Positions 8,536-17,989 of a stretch of DNA of 35,179 nt are shown here, piece after piece. The stretch comes from Chloroflexota bacterium. Its GTDB lineage: Bacteria; Chloroflexota; Ktedonobacteria; Ktedonobacterales; Ktedonobacteraceae. The first letter of the stretch is position 1; each line of letters starts with the position of its first letter. Location of the stretch: the NCBI GenBank assembly GCA_902812455.1, contig CADDZH010000052.1:1-35179 (forward strand), in the 5' to 3' direction. Made by a program: the position numbers and the translations under genes. The notes beneath the pieces were generated by a model that was not told where the DNA came from, made no database searches, and saw nothing but the letters and a program-made list of their open reading frames with translations.

Positions 8536-10859
8536 TGCTGTTCGCTCTGGCTATTGCGCAATTCCATGATCTGGCGATAGAACTTGACTATATCCAGGTC
8601 AGGGTTAATGGCCTCTGCCTCCTCCAACAGTTCCCCGGCGCGTTCTTTATCCCCGCTTTCATAATAGACCGATGCGAGGAGGGTAAGCAGGTGGGCAGAC
8701 TCAGGATTGGAGAGTAGCCCCTGTTCCAGCAGTTCGCGCGCTTCGGTTAGTTTACCCTGGCTCATGTAAACCGCGACCAGGCCGCTGTACGCGCTCATAT
8801 CGCTGGGGTGCAACTCGATAGCCTTTTTATAATTGGCCTCGGCCTCCTCAATATTGTTGAGCATAAAGTAAGTCTGGCCAAGGTGATACCAGACACAGGA
8901 ATAGCCTGGGTCAAGCTCTGCCAAACGCTGGTAGTGGCTTAATGCCTGCTCATATCCCTCCCGTTCAAAAGCGATCTCACCCAGGTTATGTTCGATGGCC
9001 GTTTCCTCTTCCCTGTCGGGATTCAGCTCCAGGGCCTGGCGTAGGTGATCTTCTGCTTCATCGAGTTCTTCCTCGTCGCCGATGTCTACAAGCAAATCGG
9101 CCAGCAGCATATGGCTTCGCACGCTATTATCGAGGGCCAGCGCCTCGCGCAAATTTGCTTCTGCCAGTTCCTGCAGGTGCTCTGCGCGTTCATCCTGTTC
9201 CTCGTCGTCTTCTTCAAAGAGTTTATCGCTCAGTCGTACCTGGGCGGCGGCAATTTGTTGCAAAACCTTGCTGCGTCCCTCAGCAAAATGCCCGGCGATG
9301 CCTTCCAGGTAGACGATCGTGCGCTCGAAGTCCTGTGCCATAGTAGCGCGGCTGGCCGCATCCTCATAGATAGAGCGGTCAAGGGGTGCCAGCTTGATGA
9401 GCACATCGGTGTAATAAAGCGTAATCGTTATGTGCCATACGATATCGGCGAAGGTATCGAGTATGTCTTGTATATCTTCGCCGCCTGGTTTACGCTCCTG
9501 CGCAATCTCCAGAGTCTTTTCATCGTGTTCCTGGAGCTGCTTCTGGATCTCCTGGATAGAGTAGCTCTGCGCCCGTACTCCCTCATCTATCATGTTCTGG
9601 ATGCGCCAGCAATCCTGTTCTTTGACTAACGTGTAGCTTGCCCAGAACCAGTATCGATGTGTCTCTTTATAGAAGAGCGTTGGCTGAGGTAATTCGGGCA
9701 GCGTCATGTCCTCGGGGATATCTGCAAGCTCGATTGACCAGCCGGCTTCAACTGTCTTTGATGTTGTGCGGCGGCTAAAGGGTCTGGGCAGCCAGATGCC
9801 CGGTGCAGGCGTATCCTTCTCATTGAGGAAGCCCGGTTGCAACCTGGCAGGCCCGGCTTTCTCAGCCCAGCGCTGCCGGCGTGCTATCCACTCTTCTCGT
9901 GAAAGCCCTTCACGGAGGCTGCTATCGCTTGAAAGCACATCGTAGGCGAATGCATAATCTTCATCGGTCCAGGCCTCAACGAATGCCATGACAATATCGT
10001 CTGGATCCGCATCAGGGCCGATCGATCTTTCCTCTTCTTCCTCCTCTTCAAGTTCCTCCTCTTCTTCAAGCTCGGCGGGTTCTTCCTCTTCCTCCTCTAC
10101 TTCCTCCTCCTCGATACCGGGCGCTTCCAGCACCATCTGGTTGATCAAGGAGAGATTAAAACGGTAGTCTTTGTGAGGCGTGGTATGATATTTCTTGTTC
10201 ACCTCGAGGGCCTCGAGAATCAATCTTCGCCCTTTTGCCAGTGAGCACGGTTCCAGTTCAACCTCTTCGGATGTCTGGGCAATCAGGCGCTCAACGCTGC
10301 GCTTGCTCTGGATAGAAGTGAAGAAGTCTTTTACCCCATCGTGCCAGAATTCGAGCAGGAAGCCCAACACTCGCACATCGCGGTAATCTTCTCCCTGCTC
10401 CCACAGCAGCAGGAGCTGGACTTCGCCCATATCGCGTGTTTTGGTGACCAGCCCTTTCCAGAAGCGCGGCGGGTTACCCGTTTCCTCCATGTGAGGAAGA
10501 GCAGGCGCCCGGCTTCCCGGCGCTTCCCATTGCGGGTAGATCTTGCTCTCTTCGAGCCGTATCAATGAGCGCCGAGCTTCTTTGCGCACCTCCTTGATAT
10601 GGCTCAGTTGATTCATGGCATGCAAGACATCGGCGGCGTCGGTGTGGTGCTCTTTAGAAAGAGCCTTGAGTAGCGCCATTTGCACCGCTTCGGGCTTGCT
10701 TGTGATGGAGGCCAGCGCAGATTCCGCCTGCTCCTGGTCGGTGCTGGCATGTAGCTCTTGCGCAATCTGGTGGAATTGCTCAAGTAACGATTGTGCCTGC
10801 GCATGCTCTTCCTGCGTGGCCTGTATGCTCTGGCCCTTTTTCTTGTCCTTCTTGCTCAT
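8532..10859 (-). CDS. Large TPR protein with acidic linker (paralog 1)
   Basis: This protein of about 775 residues has no recognised function. In order it shows: a charged N-terminal helical region with EHAQAQSLLEQFHQIAQEL; a domain with PPRFWKGLV and a LLLLWEQGEDYRDVRVL beta pattern; a strongly acidic run of glutamates (about residues 255-290); an NTF2-like stretch around DDIVMAFVEAWTDEDYAFAYDVL; and at least five C-terminal TPR repeats (for example YEQALSHYQRLAELDPGY). The start at 10859 (MSKKDKKK) has AGGAGA upstream and matches the paralog start; a codon seven residues earlier is less likely. No signal peptide is seen, so it is probably cytoplasmic. It is clearly homologous to the next gene upstream and coupled to the methyltransferase gene by an ATGA overlap. 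Confidence 0.78.
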   Translation of the reverse strand: MSKKDKKKGQSIQATQEEHAQAQSLLEQFHQIAQELHASTDQEQAESALASITSKPEAVQMALLKALSKEHHTDAADVLHAMNQLSHIKEVRKEARRSLIRLEESKIYPQWEAPGSRAPALPHMEETGNPPRFWKGLVTKTRDMGEVQLLLLWEQGEDYRDVRVLGFLLEFWHDGVKDFFTSIQSKRSVERLIAQTSEEVELEPCSLAKGRRLILEALEVNKKYHTTPHKDYRFNLSLINQMVLEAPGIEEEEVEEEEEEPAELEEEEELEEEEEEERSIGPDADPDDIVMAFVEAWTDEDYAFAYDVLSSDSSLREGLSREEWIARRQRWAEKAGPARLQPGFLNEKDTPAPGIWLPRPFSRRTTSKTVEAGWSIELADIPEDMTLPELPQPTLFYKETHRYWFWASYTLVKEQDCWRIQNMIDEGVRAQSYSIQEIQKQLQEHDEKTLEIAQERKPGGEDIQDILDTFADIVWHITITLYYTDVLIKLAPLDRSIYEDAASRATMAQDFERTIVYLEGIAGHFAEGRSKVLQQIAAAQVRLSDKLFEEDDEEQDERAEHLQELAEANLREALALDNSVRSHMLLADLLVDIGDEEELDEAEDHLRQALELNPDREEETAIEHNLGEIAFEREGYEQALSHYQRLAELDPGYSCVWYHLGQTYFMLNNIEEAEANYKKAIELHPSDMSAYSGLVAVYMSQGKLTEARELLEQGLLSNPESAHLLTLLASVYYESGDKERAGELLEEAEAINPDLDIVKFYRQIMELRNSQSEQQ

Positions 10860-10893
10860 TTCCCTATTCTCCTCTCGCAACCTGTATTCCTGC

Positions 10894-13122
10894 TCACTTC
10901 TTCCTGGTCCTTCTGTTCAATTCTTCGCGCACGGCCTGTACGATATCCAGCCTGGAATCGATCTTTTCTGCCTCTTCAAGTGTTGCCTGGGCGCGGCGCA
11001 TATCTCCGCCTGTAAGATAGATCGAGGCAAGCAGGGCAAGCAAGTATGCCGATCTGGGAATAGCCTGGATTCCCTGTTCCAGCACCTCGCGCGCCTTTGC
11101 CAGGTTATTCTCCCTCATATACAGAACAGCAAGCTCTGCATAAGGGCGGAAATCTTGGGGATATTCTGCCATGGCCTGTTCGTATGTTGCCCTGGCCTCT
11201 GCAAATTGCTTCAGCTCGCGCTGCAAGATACCAATGCGTAGCCAGAGGTCTTCAAAGTCTGGCGCGAGGGCAGCCACGCGCTGGTAATGCTGCAGCGCTT
11301 GCTGGAATTGCCCGCGTTGCGTGGCAATGACTGCCAGATCGGCTTCGATTATGGCTTCCTCTCTCTGCTCGCTGGTCATGGTTCTAGCCTTCTGCAGGTG
11401 AGTCTCGGCCTCCTCGAGATCGTTTTCCTCTCCTCGTCTCACCAGCAGCTCGGCTAATGTAATATGGCTACTCGCAGAATCCTGCACGGAAAGCGACTCG
11501 CGTAACGACTGCTCTGCCAGGCCCAGGAACTGTCGCTGGCGGTCTTTCATGTCCAGTTCGCCAAAGTGCTCGCTGAGCGCTTCTTGCAGGACACCCAGTT
11601 GCCTCAGTAACTCGCTGCGTTGTTCTATGAACCTGTGGGCCAGCCGGTCGAGATAGACGATGGCACGCTCAATAGCTCCCAGCCCCATCGCACGAGTGTA
11701 GGCATCACCGTAGACCGTTCTATCGAGAGGCAGGTGGACGATCAAGGCATCATCGTAATACAGCGTTTGCACCATCCGCCAGATCAGCTCTTCCCTAAAT
11801 TGCTCGGCGCCTGGCTCCTGGGGATTGTGTGCCTGCATAATCTCGTTCACGCGGTCGGTATGCTCCTGAATGCGCCGCTGTAGCTCTTCGATAGAGAGAG
11901 CCTGCGCGCCGGCCCCATCATCGCTCATCTTCTGAATACGCCATTGCTTCTGATCCTGCGCCAGGGTATAGCTGGTCCAGAACCAGTGCCGCCCGGTCTC
12001 CTTGTAGACAATGGTTCCCATGGGCATCTCTTTGAGCGTTCCGCTGAGAGGTGTGTCTGCCAGTTCGAGCGACCAGGCTGCTTCGGCTTCTTTGCGCGTG
12101 CTTGCGCCGCTTCCCCCGAAGGGGAGCCAGATGGAGGGCGCGCTCACTTCGCGCTCGCGTACATACGTCAGTTCAAAACGCGAGGGTTTGGCCTCATCGG
12201 CCCAGTTTCGCCGCCGTTCGATCCACTCGTCGCGCTCCAGCTCCTCGCGGATGCTGCTATCGAACGAGAGCAGGTCATAGCACAGCCCATAGTCACCCAG
12301 CGACCACGCGCCTATGAAGGTGGCAGCGACCTCGTCCGCTTCCAGGTCAGGGTTAATAAACGTCAATCCTCGATCTTCCCCCACATCTTCAGCATTGAAG
12401 ATCAACTGGTTGAGCGTTGGAAGGTGATGGCGGTACTCTTTATGGGGAGCTACCTTGCGCCACTCGTTGACTGTAAGCGCCTCTTCGAGCAGGCGGCGCC
12501 CTTCTGCCAGCGTACACTCCGCCAGCGTAATATTGGGCTGCTGTTTCCTTATCTCCTGGAGCTGTGCCTCAAAGTTGCGCTTATTGGTGTTCTCTATAAT
12601 GAAATCCTTCAGGCCGCGTGCCCAGAAGTCCATCATAAAAATGAACATCTGCACGTCGTTGTACTCAAACCCTTGCTCCCAGCACAGGATCAGCTCGATC
12701 TCGCCCTCCTCGCGCGACTGGGTCACATAGCCTTTCCAGAAGCGAGGGGGATTTTCTATCGGCAACTGGATCGCAGGAGTGCGCTCGACCGGTGGAGTCC
12801 TCTGCGGGTAGATCCTTGCCTGCTCAAGCCGCAGCAGCGAGCGGCGCGCCTCTTTGCGCACATCTCTCAAAGGGCTGAGTTCATGGATAGCGCTCAAAAG
12901 GTCTGCGGCATCGCTCTCATGTATTCTAGAAAGAGCCTTCAGGAATGCCAGTTGTGTAGGCTCCGGCAACTGGTTGATACTGGCTAGAGCTGCTTCGGCC
13001 TGTTCCTGGGTAGCGGCTGCGTAGAGATCGCTGGTGATCCCGTGAAATTGCTCAAGTAAATGTTGTACCTGGGCATGATCTTCAGGTGAAAGAGTCGTGT
13101 TGCTATCTTTTTTCCGAGCCAT
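10894..13122 (-). CDS. Large TPR protein (paralog 2)
   Basis: The 742-residue protein repeats the plan of its downstream neighbour. The N-terminal segment EDHAQVQHLLEQFHGI parallels EHAQAQSLLEQFHQI in paralog 1, and the EARRSLLRLE and PPRFWKGYV segments are shared. The NTF2-like middle has AATFIGAWSLGDYGLCYDLL, followed by C-terminal TPR repeats. The glutamate-rich linker of paralog 1 is almost absent here. The function is unknown; the pair arose by tandem duplication. The first 46 codons overlap, in another frame, the end of the membrane glycosyltransferase gene upstream. Because those residues match paralog 1, the start at 13122 is real despite a weak GAGG about 13 bases upstream. Only 34 bases separate it from paralog 1. 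Confidence 0.78.
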   Translation of the reverse strand: MARKKDSNTTLSPEDHAQVQHLLEQFHGITSDLYAAATQEQAEAALASINQLPEPTQLAFLKALSRIHESDAADLLSAIHELSPLRDVRKEARRSLLRLEQARIYPQRTPPVERTPAIQLPIENPPRFWKGYVTQSREEGEIELILCWEQGFEYNDVQMFIFMMDFWARGLKDFIIENTNKRNFEAQLQEIRKQQPNITLAECTLAEGRRLLEEALTVNEWRKVAPHKEYRHHLPTLNQLIFNAEDVGEDRGLTFINPDLEADEVAATFIGAWSLGDYGLCYDLLSFDSSIREELERDEWIERRRNWADEAKPSRFELTYVREREVSAPSIWLPFGGSGASTRKEAEAAWSLELADTPLSGTLKEMPMGTIVYKETGRHWFWTSYTLAQDQKQWRIQKMSDDGAGAQALSIEELQRRIQEHTDRVNEIMQAHNPQEPGAEQFREELIWRMVQTLYYDDALIVHLPLDRTVYGDAYTRAMGLGAIERAIVYLDRLAHRFIEQRSELLRQLGVLQEALSEHFGELDMKDRQRQFLGLAEQSLRESLSVQDSASSHITLAELLVRRGEENDLEEAETHLQKARTMTSEQREEAIIEADLAVIATQRGQFQQALQHYQRVAALAPDFEDLWLRIGILQRELKQFAEARATYEQAMAEYPQDFRPYAELAVLYMRENNLAKAREVLEQGIQAIPRSAYLLALLASIYLTGGDMRRAQATLEEAEKIDSRLDIVQAVREELNRRTRKK

Positions 13123-14642
13123 AATGGATATTGTACCTCTTCGTGTTCGTGGGAATGTGTATTATACGCCTTGTCGATTGTACCACGAAGAGCGGAAAGA
13201 GTCGAGAAGGAGGCGGTATGTTCCTTCTTGCTTGCCGGGATATGGGCTGCCATGAGGATGAGTATCGGATAGGCTGCGCAGTAGAAGTAAGACGACAGGC
13301 TGCGCCATGCCAGGAACAGGGGCAGCATAGCGAGCAGCATGGCAGCTTCAGGGGCTTGTTTACAGATGCGCCAGTACCAGGCAAGTGATCCGATCATCGC
13401 TCCGGCTTCCAGCGCCGTATAGACCCACTTCGGGAAGAAGGGGAGCAGGTGAGTCACGCTCAGATTGACAAGGCCGACGCCCACAGGGAACATCGGGTCA
13501 GCCACAGGAGCCAGGATGCCGGCCAGCCAGGCCTGGGGATTCCACAGGATAAAGGGGAGATTGAAGGCAAGGCAGAGGCTTCCTGCAATGGCCATGCGAT
13601 ACATGCTTTCTCTCCATCCATATGTGCGTAAGATCAGGATCAGGTAGAAAGGGATGAAGAACCACGAGGTTTGTTTCGCTGCAAACGCTAGCCCCAGGAA
13701 TATGGCCGAGCTCCAGCGGCGATCGCGCAGCAGCCACGCCATGACGAGAAGCAGCGTCACGAAGATATCGAGATTGCTGCCCACTGTGGAACTCCACATG
13801 GAGACATTGACCAGCGCCAGCGCCAGCACCCACGGGCGCAGTTCTGGCCGCGCGACCTGCCAGCCAATAGCTACCAGCAGCAGGTAGCTGAGCAGGTAGA
13901 AGGGCAGCACGTTATAGTCTTTGATCAAGGCGAACGGCACAAGCGTCAGGAATGAGAGCGACGGATAACTGACTTTTGACTCAAATTCAGGCGCCTTACC
14001 GGCTTTCAGATCGGTATCGAGGACGGACTGCAGAGCCACCTGCGATGGATAATCGTTCGTCCCTGCAAATTGTCCTTGCTGGAGCGGCGTCGTCCAGTTA
14101 GGCTGGATAGGAAAGAGCCTGGCTACATCCAGCACGTTGGAATCCGTGTATGGGTTGCGTCCTTCCAGCAAGAGGATAGCTGCATTGGTATCGAGCGATG
14201 TGCCATCATTTGAGAACTGCGGCGGCAGGAAAGACATAACCACTGCCCGGCCAAACTCGATGCCACCGGCAATAGTGACCAGCAATGTAATAACCAGAGC
14301 TATTTTCTGCCAGGTACGCGGGTGATCCTGTGGTCCCTGCCGTTTCGGGCTGCCCGGGCGAAAGGCCATCACGATCGCGATAAAACTGCCTAAAATCAGG
14401 ACAAAAGGAACGAGCGACCCGAAAGGACCCAGGTAGGGCATGTATACGTTGTGATCGATTTCATTGGGCGCCTGGAGCACAAGAGCAATGCCGAGCCATA
14501 GCGCTCGTCGCTGCAAGTCGACAACCTGGTAATTATCTGGCGATACGTCCTCTGTAAAGAAGAGGCGCATCCATTTGTATTTGATTGTGTTTTGAACTTC
14601 TTTTGCTTGCGTGGTCTGTGTGAGTACAGATCGCTGCTCCAT
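12984..14642 (-). CDS. Polytopic membrane glycosyltransferase, GT87-like
   Basis: This 552-residue protein has about ten to twelve hydrophobic helices. After a second helix comes NDGTSLDTNAAILLLEGRNP followed by YTDS, the acidic plus G-x-x-PY pattern typical of GT-C/GT87 polyprenyl-phosphate mannosyltransferase-like proteins. The loop AAKQTSWFFIPF after a helix also fits the group. The acceptor and sugar are unknown. The last about 85 residues are hydrophilic and the final 46 codons are read through the start of the TPR gene in another frame, so the tail may be unconserved. The first ATG (14642) has no good ribosome-binding site; an internal Met at 14570 is an alternative. It heads the GT-TPR-TPR-methyltransferase run. 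Confidence 0.72.
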   Translation of the reverse strand: MEQRSVLTQTTQAKEVQNTIKYKWMRLFFTEDVSPDNYQVVDLQRRALWLGIALVLQAPNEIDHNVYMPYLGPFGSLVPFVLILGSFIAIVMAFRPGSPKRQGPQDHPRTWQKIALVITLLVTIAGGIEFGRAVVMSFLPPQFSNDGTSLDTNAAILLLEGRNPYTDSNVLDVARLFPIQPNWTTPLQQGQFAGTNDYPSQVALQSVLDTDLKAGKAPEFESKVSYPSLSFLTLVPFALIKDYNVLPFYLLSYLLLVAIGWQVARPELRPWVLALALVNVSMWSSTVGSNLDIFVTLLLVMAWLLRDRRWSSAIFLGLAFAAKQTSWFFIPFYLILILRTYGWRESMYRMAIAGSLCLAFNLPFILWNPQAWLAGILAPVADPMFPVGVGLVNLSVTHLLPFFPKWVYTALEAGAMIGSLAWYWRICKQAPEAAMLLAMLPLFLAWRSLSSYFYCAAYPILILMAAHIPASKKEHTASFSTLSALRGTIDKAYNTHSHEHEEVQYPLWLGKKIATRLFHLKIMPRYNIYLSNFTGSPAISTQPLPRNRPKQL

Positions 14643-14886
14643 ACGTGTGACGCTTTTCCTGCCTGTTGCATGGCATCCTGGCTCTAGCCAGATAGTACGA
14701 TGAGCAGGCCAGAACGGCGCTTGCAGGATAGTGCGCTTTTACCTCCCCAGCAGAGTACCGGGAATAGGATTGCAAATAACCATCCAGGGGGTTTTTCCCG
14801 GCCTGAGACTTACAACGAAGTCCAGCGCATTTACGTCACAAAATGGGAAAAGGGATAGAAGATACGCTATGCTATTAGATGCAGGA
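14643..14886. other. Gene-free stretch upstream of the glycosyltransferase gene
   Basis: This 244-base stretch lies between the small membrane protein gene and the glycosyltransferase gene, both on the minus strand. No open frame in it looks coding. It holds a 14-base inverted repeat, CTGGCT-CT-AGCCAG, at 14678-14691, about 36-49 bases before the glycosyltransferase start. It could be an operator or an mRNA hairpin. A promoter for the glycosyltransferase operon is expected here, but I see no convincing -35/-10 pair. Confidence 0.4.
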
Positions 14887-15075
14887 CTAGCGCTGCTTTT
14901 TTCGTGGCAGTAACAAAATCGAGACGAGAGCATAGCCGGCGCAGGCTAAAATGAGCAAGGCAAAGATGATAGTTTCAGTATTATGGCCCGCCGAGAACAG
15001 CATGGAGAGTCCCCACCACAGGAATCCGATAAAGACGGCAAATAACAGGATAGTGCTCAATATTGTTTTGCTCAT
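14887..15075 (-). CDS. Small two-helix membrane protein
   Basis: The 62-residue protein consists of two hydrophobic helices, LSTILLFAVFIGFLWWGLSM and TIIFALLILACAGYALVSIL, joined by a short polar loop with HNTE, and ends in a basic PRKKQR tail. No family is recognised. I chose the ATG at 15075 because GGAGG lies nine bases upstream and it overlaps the recN stop as ATGA; a longer frame to 15129 lies inside recN. The coupling suggests it is made together with RecN, but nothing shows a shared job. Confidence 0.65.
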   Translation of the reverse strand: MSKTILSTILLFAVFIGFLWWGLSMLFSAGHNTETIIFALLILACAGYALVSILLLPRKKQR

Positions 15076-17024
15076 CGTATATATCCTCCAGCTTTCCTCT
15101 GCATAGTCTTCGCCCAATTCTCTTTCCATAGGTATGCACGCGCCAGCAGTTCTTCGGCGCTCTTCATCGAGGATTCCGTCACGTTCCCGCCCATAATATG
15201 GGCAATTTCACGCACACGCTGCTCGGGGCGCAACTGGTTAACGATGGTGACCGTGCGGTCTTCATAGAACTGCTTGCTGACATTGTAGTGAGCATCGGCA
15301 AAAGCCGCGATCTGGGGCAGGTGCGTGACGCAGATCACCTGGTGGTTCTGCGTGAGCATCCACAGCTTTTCACCCACAATCTGGCCGCTATATCCACTGA
15401 TGCCGGCATCGATTTCATCAAAAATGAGCGTGGGCGTAGCATCGGCAGCCGAGAGAATTGTTTTCAGAGCCAGCATCAAGCGCGAGGTCTCGCCACCAGA
15501 AGCAATCTTTGTGAGTGGTTTGAGTGGCTCGCCGGGGTTCGGAGCAATCAGAAATTGCACGCGGTCTATGCCCGTCAGATCGCAGGCATAGTACTGCTCA
15601 GGCTGGCCATTGATGCTGGCCGGAACGCCCTGCTCGTCGGGAACCTGCGCGATTTCTACCGCGAAGCGCGCCCGTTTCATATTGAGGTCGTCCAGTTGCT
15701 CTTCCATGGCTGCTGAAAGCTGCTCTGCTGCCGCCCGCCTGCGCTCAGAAAGCTGCTGGGCGATCTGGCCGATCTCGCGCCGCAACTCAGTAACTTTCTG
15801 CTGCAACTCGGCAATAATTTCGTCTCGATGAACGATGCTCTCCAGCTCGGCCCGGTCATCCTCGGCCCGCTTCAGAATCTCCTCGATAGTCGCTCCATAT
15901 TTACGCTTCAATCTCGCGATGAGCGCCAGGCGATCCTCGATCTCGGCAAGCCGCCCAGGGTCATCTTCAATATCGGATTCGTAGCTGCTGATGCCACTAG
16001 CCACATCTTCCAGGCGATAGATGGCCTCTGCGAGACTATCCTCGTACTCCTGCAAACTCTTGTCAAGGCGGGTCAGTTCGCTCATACTGCGCTCTGCCTC
16101 GTGCAGTTGATCGAGGGCGGGCTTGAAGTCGTCGCTGCCTATATCAGAGCCTTTAATCGCTCCATAGATCATGGCGCAGAGTTCGCGCAGGCGTTCCGCA
16201 TTGCTCAGGACCTTGCGTTCCTGCTCCAATTCCTCGATCTCCCCAACTTCAAGTTCAGCTTTCTCGATCTCCTCGATCTCAAACTGGAGCAATTCAGCGC
16301 GGCGCGCCTGTTCTCGTTCGTTTTTTTGCAGCTCCTGCAAGCTCTTGCGTGCGTTGCGCCATTCTGTGACTTTTGTAGCAAGCTGCGCGCGTAGCGGCAG
16401 GAGTTCCGCGTAGCGGTCGAGGAAGTTGACGTGCTGCTCCGGGCGCAATAGGCTCAAGTGCTCGCTTTGCCCATGAATATCAACGAGCCAGCTTGCCACC
16501 TGCTGAAGCACTTGCTGCGGGAAGGTGCGCCCATTAATGCGCGAGACGGTACGGCCTGAGCGGAAGATATCGCGGGAAAGAATGAGCTGGCCATCTTCCG
16601 GGGTAATATCATATTCGTGCAGCAGGGCAGCCAGGGCGACGCGGGCATCGGCGCTGGAAGCCTCAACCTCCATGTCTTCCATACCTTCAACTTCGCCAGC
16701 TTCAAGCGCTTCAAATAGAGTACTGGCTCCATTTCTGCCTTCCGCGTATTGAATATCCTCGCTGCTTGCCGTCTCGAATGGCTGCCAGTCGTCAGGGATC
16801 GGTGGTAGGGCATCAATAGAGAAGATACCCTCGATGCTGGCACGCTCGCACCCTGCACGGACAACTTCCGCGCCGATTTTGCCGCCCAGCAGGGCATTGA
16901 CGGCATCGATGATAATTGACTTTCCGGCGCCCGTTTCGCCGGTGAGAACATTGAACATGCGATGCAGCCGCAGGTTCAGGCTATCGATAATCGCGAAATC
17001 TTTAATGCTTAGCTCAAGTAACAT
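15072..17024 (-). CDS. recN: DNA repair protein RecN
   Basis: RecN is an SMC-like ATPase that acts in double-strand break repair. The N-terminus has LLELSIKDFAIID and the Walker A GETGAGKS. The centre is a long coiled coil with many glutamates and arginines. The C-terminus has ASGGETSRLMLALK (signature) and TLIFDEIDAGISG (Walker B). At 650 residues it is longer than the usual 550-570. The extra length includes an acidic insertion at about residues 70-120 between the first beta sheet and the RDIFRSGRTVSRINGR segment. The start codon matches the family N-terminus exactly. The gene follows nadK by 11 bases, a linkage seen in many bacteria. Confidence 0.95.
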   Translation of the reverse strand: MLLELSIKDFAIIDSLNLRLHRMFNVLTGETGAGKSIIIDAVNALLGGKIGAEVVRAGCERASIEGIFSIDALPPIPDDWQPFETASSEDIQYAEGRNGASTLFEALEAGEVEGMEDMEVEASSADARVALAALLHEYDITPEDGQLILSRDIFRSGRTVSRINGRTFPQQVLQQVASWLVDIHGQSEHLSLLRPEQHVNFLDRYAELLPLRAQLATKVTEWRNARKSLQELQKNEREQARRAELLQFEIEEIEKAELEVGEIEELEQERKVLSNAERLRELCAMIYGAIKGSDIGSDDFKPALDQLHEAERSMSELTRLDKSLQEYEDSLAEAIYRLEDVASGISSYESDIEDDPGRLAEIEDRLALIARLKRKYGATIEEILKRAEDDRAELESIVHRDEIIAELQQKVTELRREIGQIAQQLSERRRAAAEQLSAAMEEQLDDLNMKRARFAVEIAQVPDEQGVPASINGQPEQYYACDLTGIDRVQFLIAPNPGEPLKPLTKIASGGETSRLMLALKTILSAADATPTLIFDEIDAGISGYSGQIVGEKLWMLTQNHQVICVTHLPQIAAFADAHYNVSKQFYEDRTVTIVNQLRPEQRVREIAHIMGGNVTESSMKSAEELLARAYLWKENWAKTMQRKAGGYIR

Positions 17025-17035
17025 GGTCGTTCGTG

Positions 17036-17875
17036 CTAGTCGGTTTCCTTCAGTTTAGCAGTGATGATCTGGTAGAAATGCGTTGGTGGCCTGCGTCTCA
17101 AAAACTTCGTCACATATTTGCTTTTATGAACAGCTATGGTTACTCCATCTTTCACCTCGCGATTCATCTGCCCATCGGCAGAGAACACACCATCTTGCTC
17201 GCCCGTGAATATCTGGAGCCTGATCCTGGCTTCCGGCGGCACAATCAGTGAGCGATCAGAGGTAAGGTGCGGCGCGATGGGCGTGAGCACGATGCTCGCC
17301 ACCTGTGGATGGAGCAGGGGGCCACCGGCGGCCAGGTTATATGCCGTCGAGCCGGTAGCGGTTGACACAATCACGCCGTCAGCAAAGGATGTGCTGTAAA
17401 AGTAGTCATCGATCCAGATGCGTACCTGGACCACGCGCGGCCACATGCCGCGAGCAATAACAATATCATTGAGCGCCAGGAACTCTTCGCTCTGCCCATC
17501 CTGGGTCACAACAGCATGCAGCATGGAGCGTGTATCGACCCACACAGAGGGATCGTGATCCAGGTACAGGGGGAGCTGCGATGCTAGCTCGTTTGGCTCA
17601 AGCTCGGTCAAGAATCCCACGCGCCCAAAGTTGACGCCAATGATCGGGATATCGACAAAAGCCGTGATGCGAGCCGCATGCAGGATAGTGCCATCGCCGC
17701 CCAGTACGATGGCCAGTTTGCACCCTTTGATACGCGGATCGGGCGTCTCTTCAGCCTCGTAGCGGGTATCGATGATACGCACTTCGTGCCCGTGCTGTCG
17801 TAACTGGGTAACCACCTGGTTGGCAACTTCCGAGGTATCCTCTTTGCGGCCCTGGTAAAATACAGCAATCATCAT
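17036..17875 (-). CDS. nadK: NAD kinase
   Basis: This cytoplasmic enzyme phosphorylates NAD to NADP. The 279-residue protein has the catalytic GGDGT motif at 59-63. It also has NFGRVGFLTE, the ALNDIVI segment with the conserved ND pair, and VSTATGSTAYNLAAGGPLLHP, the NAD-binding signature. The length is normal. Two adjacent ATG codons begin the gene; only a weak GAGAG stands in front. It precedes recN, a common gene pair, and lies 114 bases after the CCA-adding enzyme gene. That gap holds no obvious coding frame and could carry a promoter. Confidence 0.95.
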   Translation of the reverse strand: MMIAVFYQGRKEDTSEVANQVVTQLRQHGHEVRIIDTRYEAEETPDPRIKGCKLAIVLGGDGTILHAARITAFVDIPIIGVNFGRVGFLTELEPNELASQLPLYLDHDPSVWVDTRSMLHAVVTQDGQSEEFLALNDIVIARGMWPRVVQVRIWIDDYFYSTSFADGVIVSTATGSTAYNLAAGGPLLHPQVASIVLTPIAPHLTSDRSLIVPPEARIRLQIFTGEQDGVFSADGQMNREVKDGVTIAVHKSKYVTKFLRRRPPTHFYQIITAKLKETD

Positions 17876-17989
17876 CTCTCAAACACTCAATGGCTTCCCC
17901 TGCATCTGGGTACATAACTATTTCTGCTCTCTTAGCCCCTGATCGCGTTTTTGTTTTCGCTTCAGGCACATATTCTAACATACTTCGGG

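Noticed and set aside
11944..12987. 347-codon plus-strand frame opposite TPR paralog 2
   Set aside because: It is antisense to a gene supported by a paralog, and its composition is that of a shadow frame.
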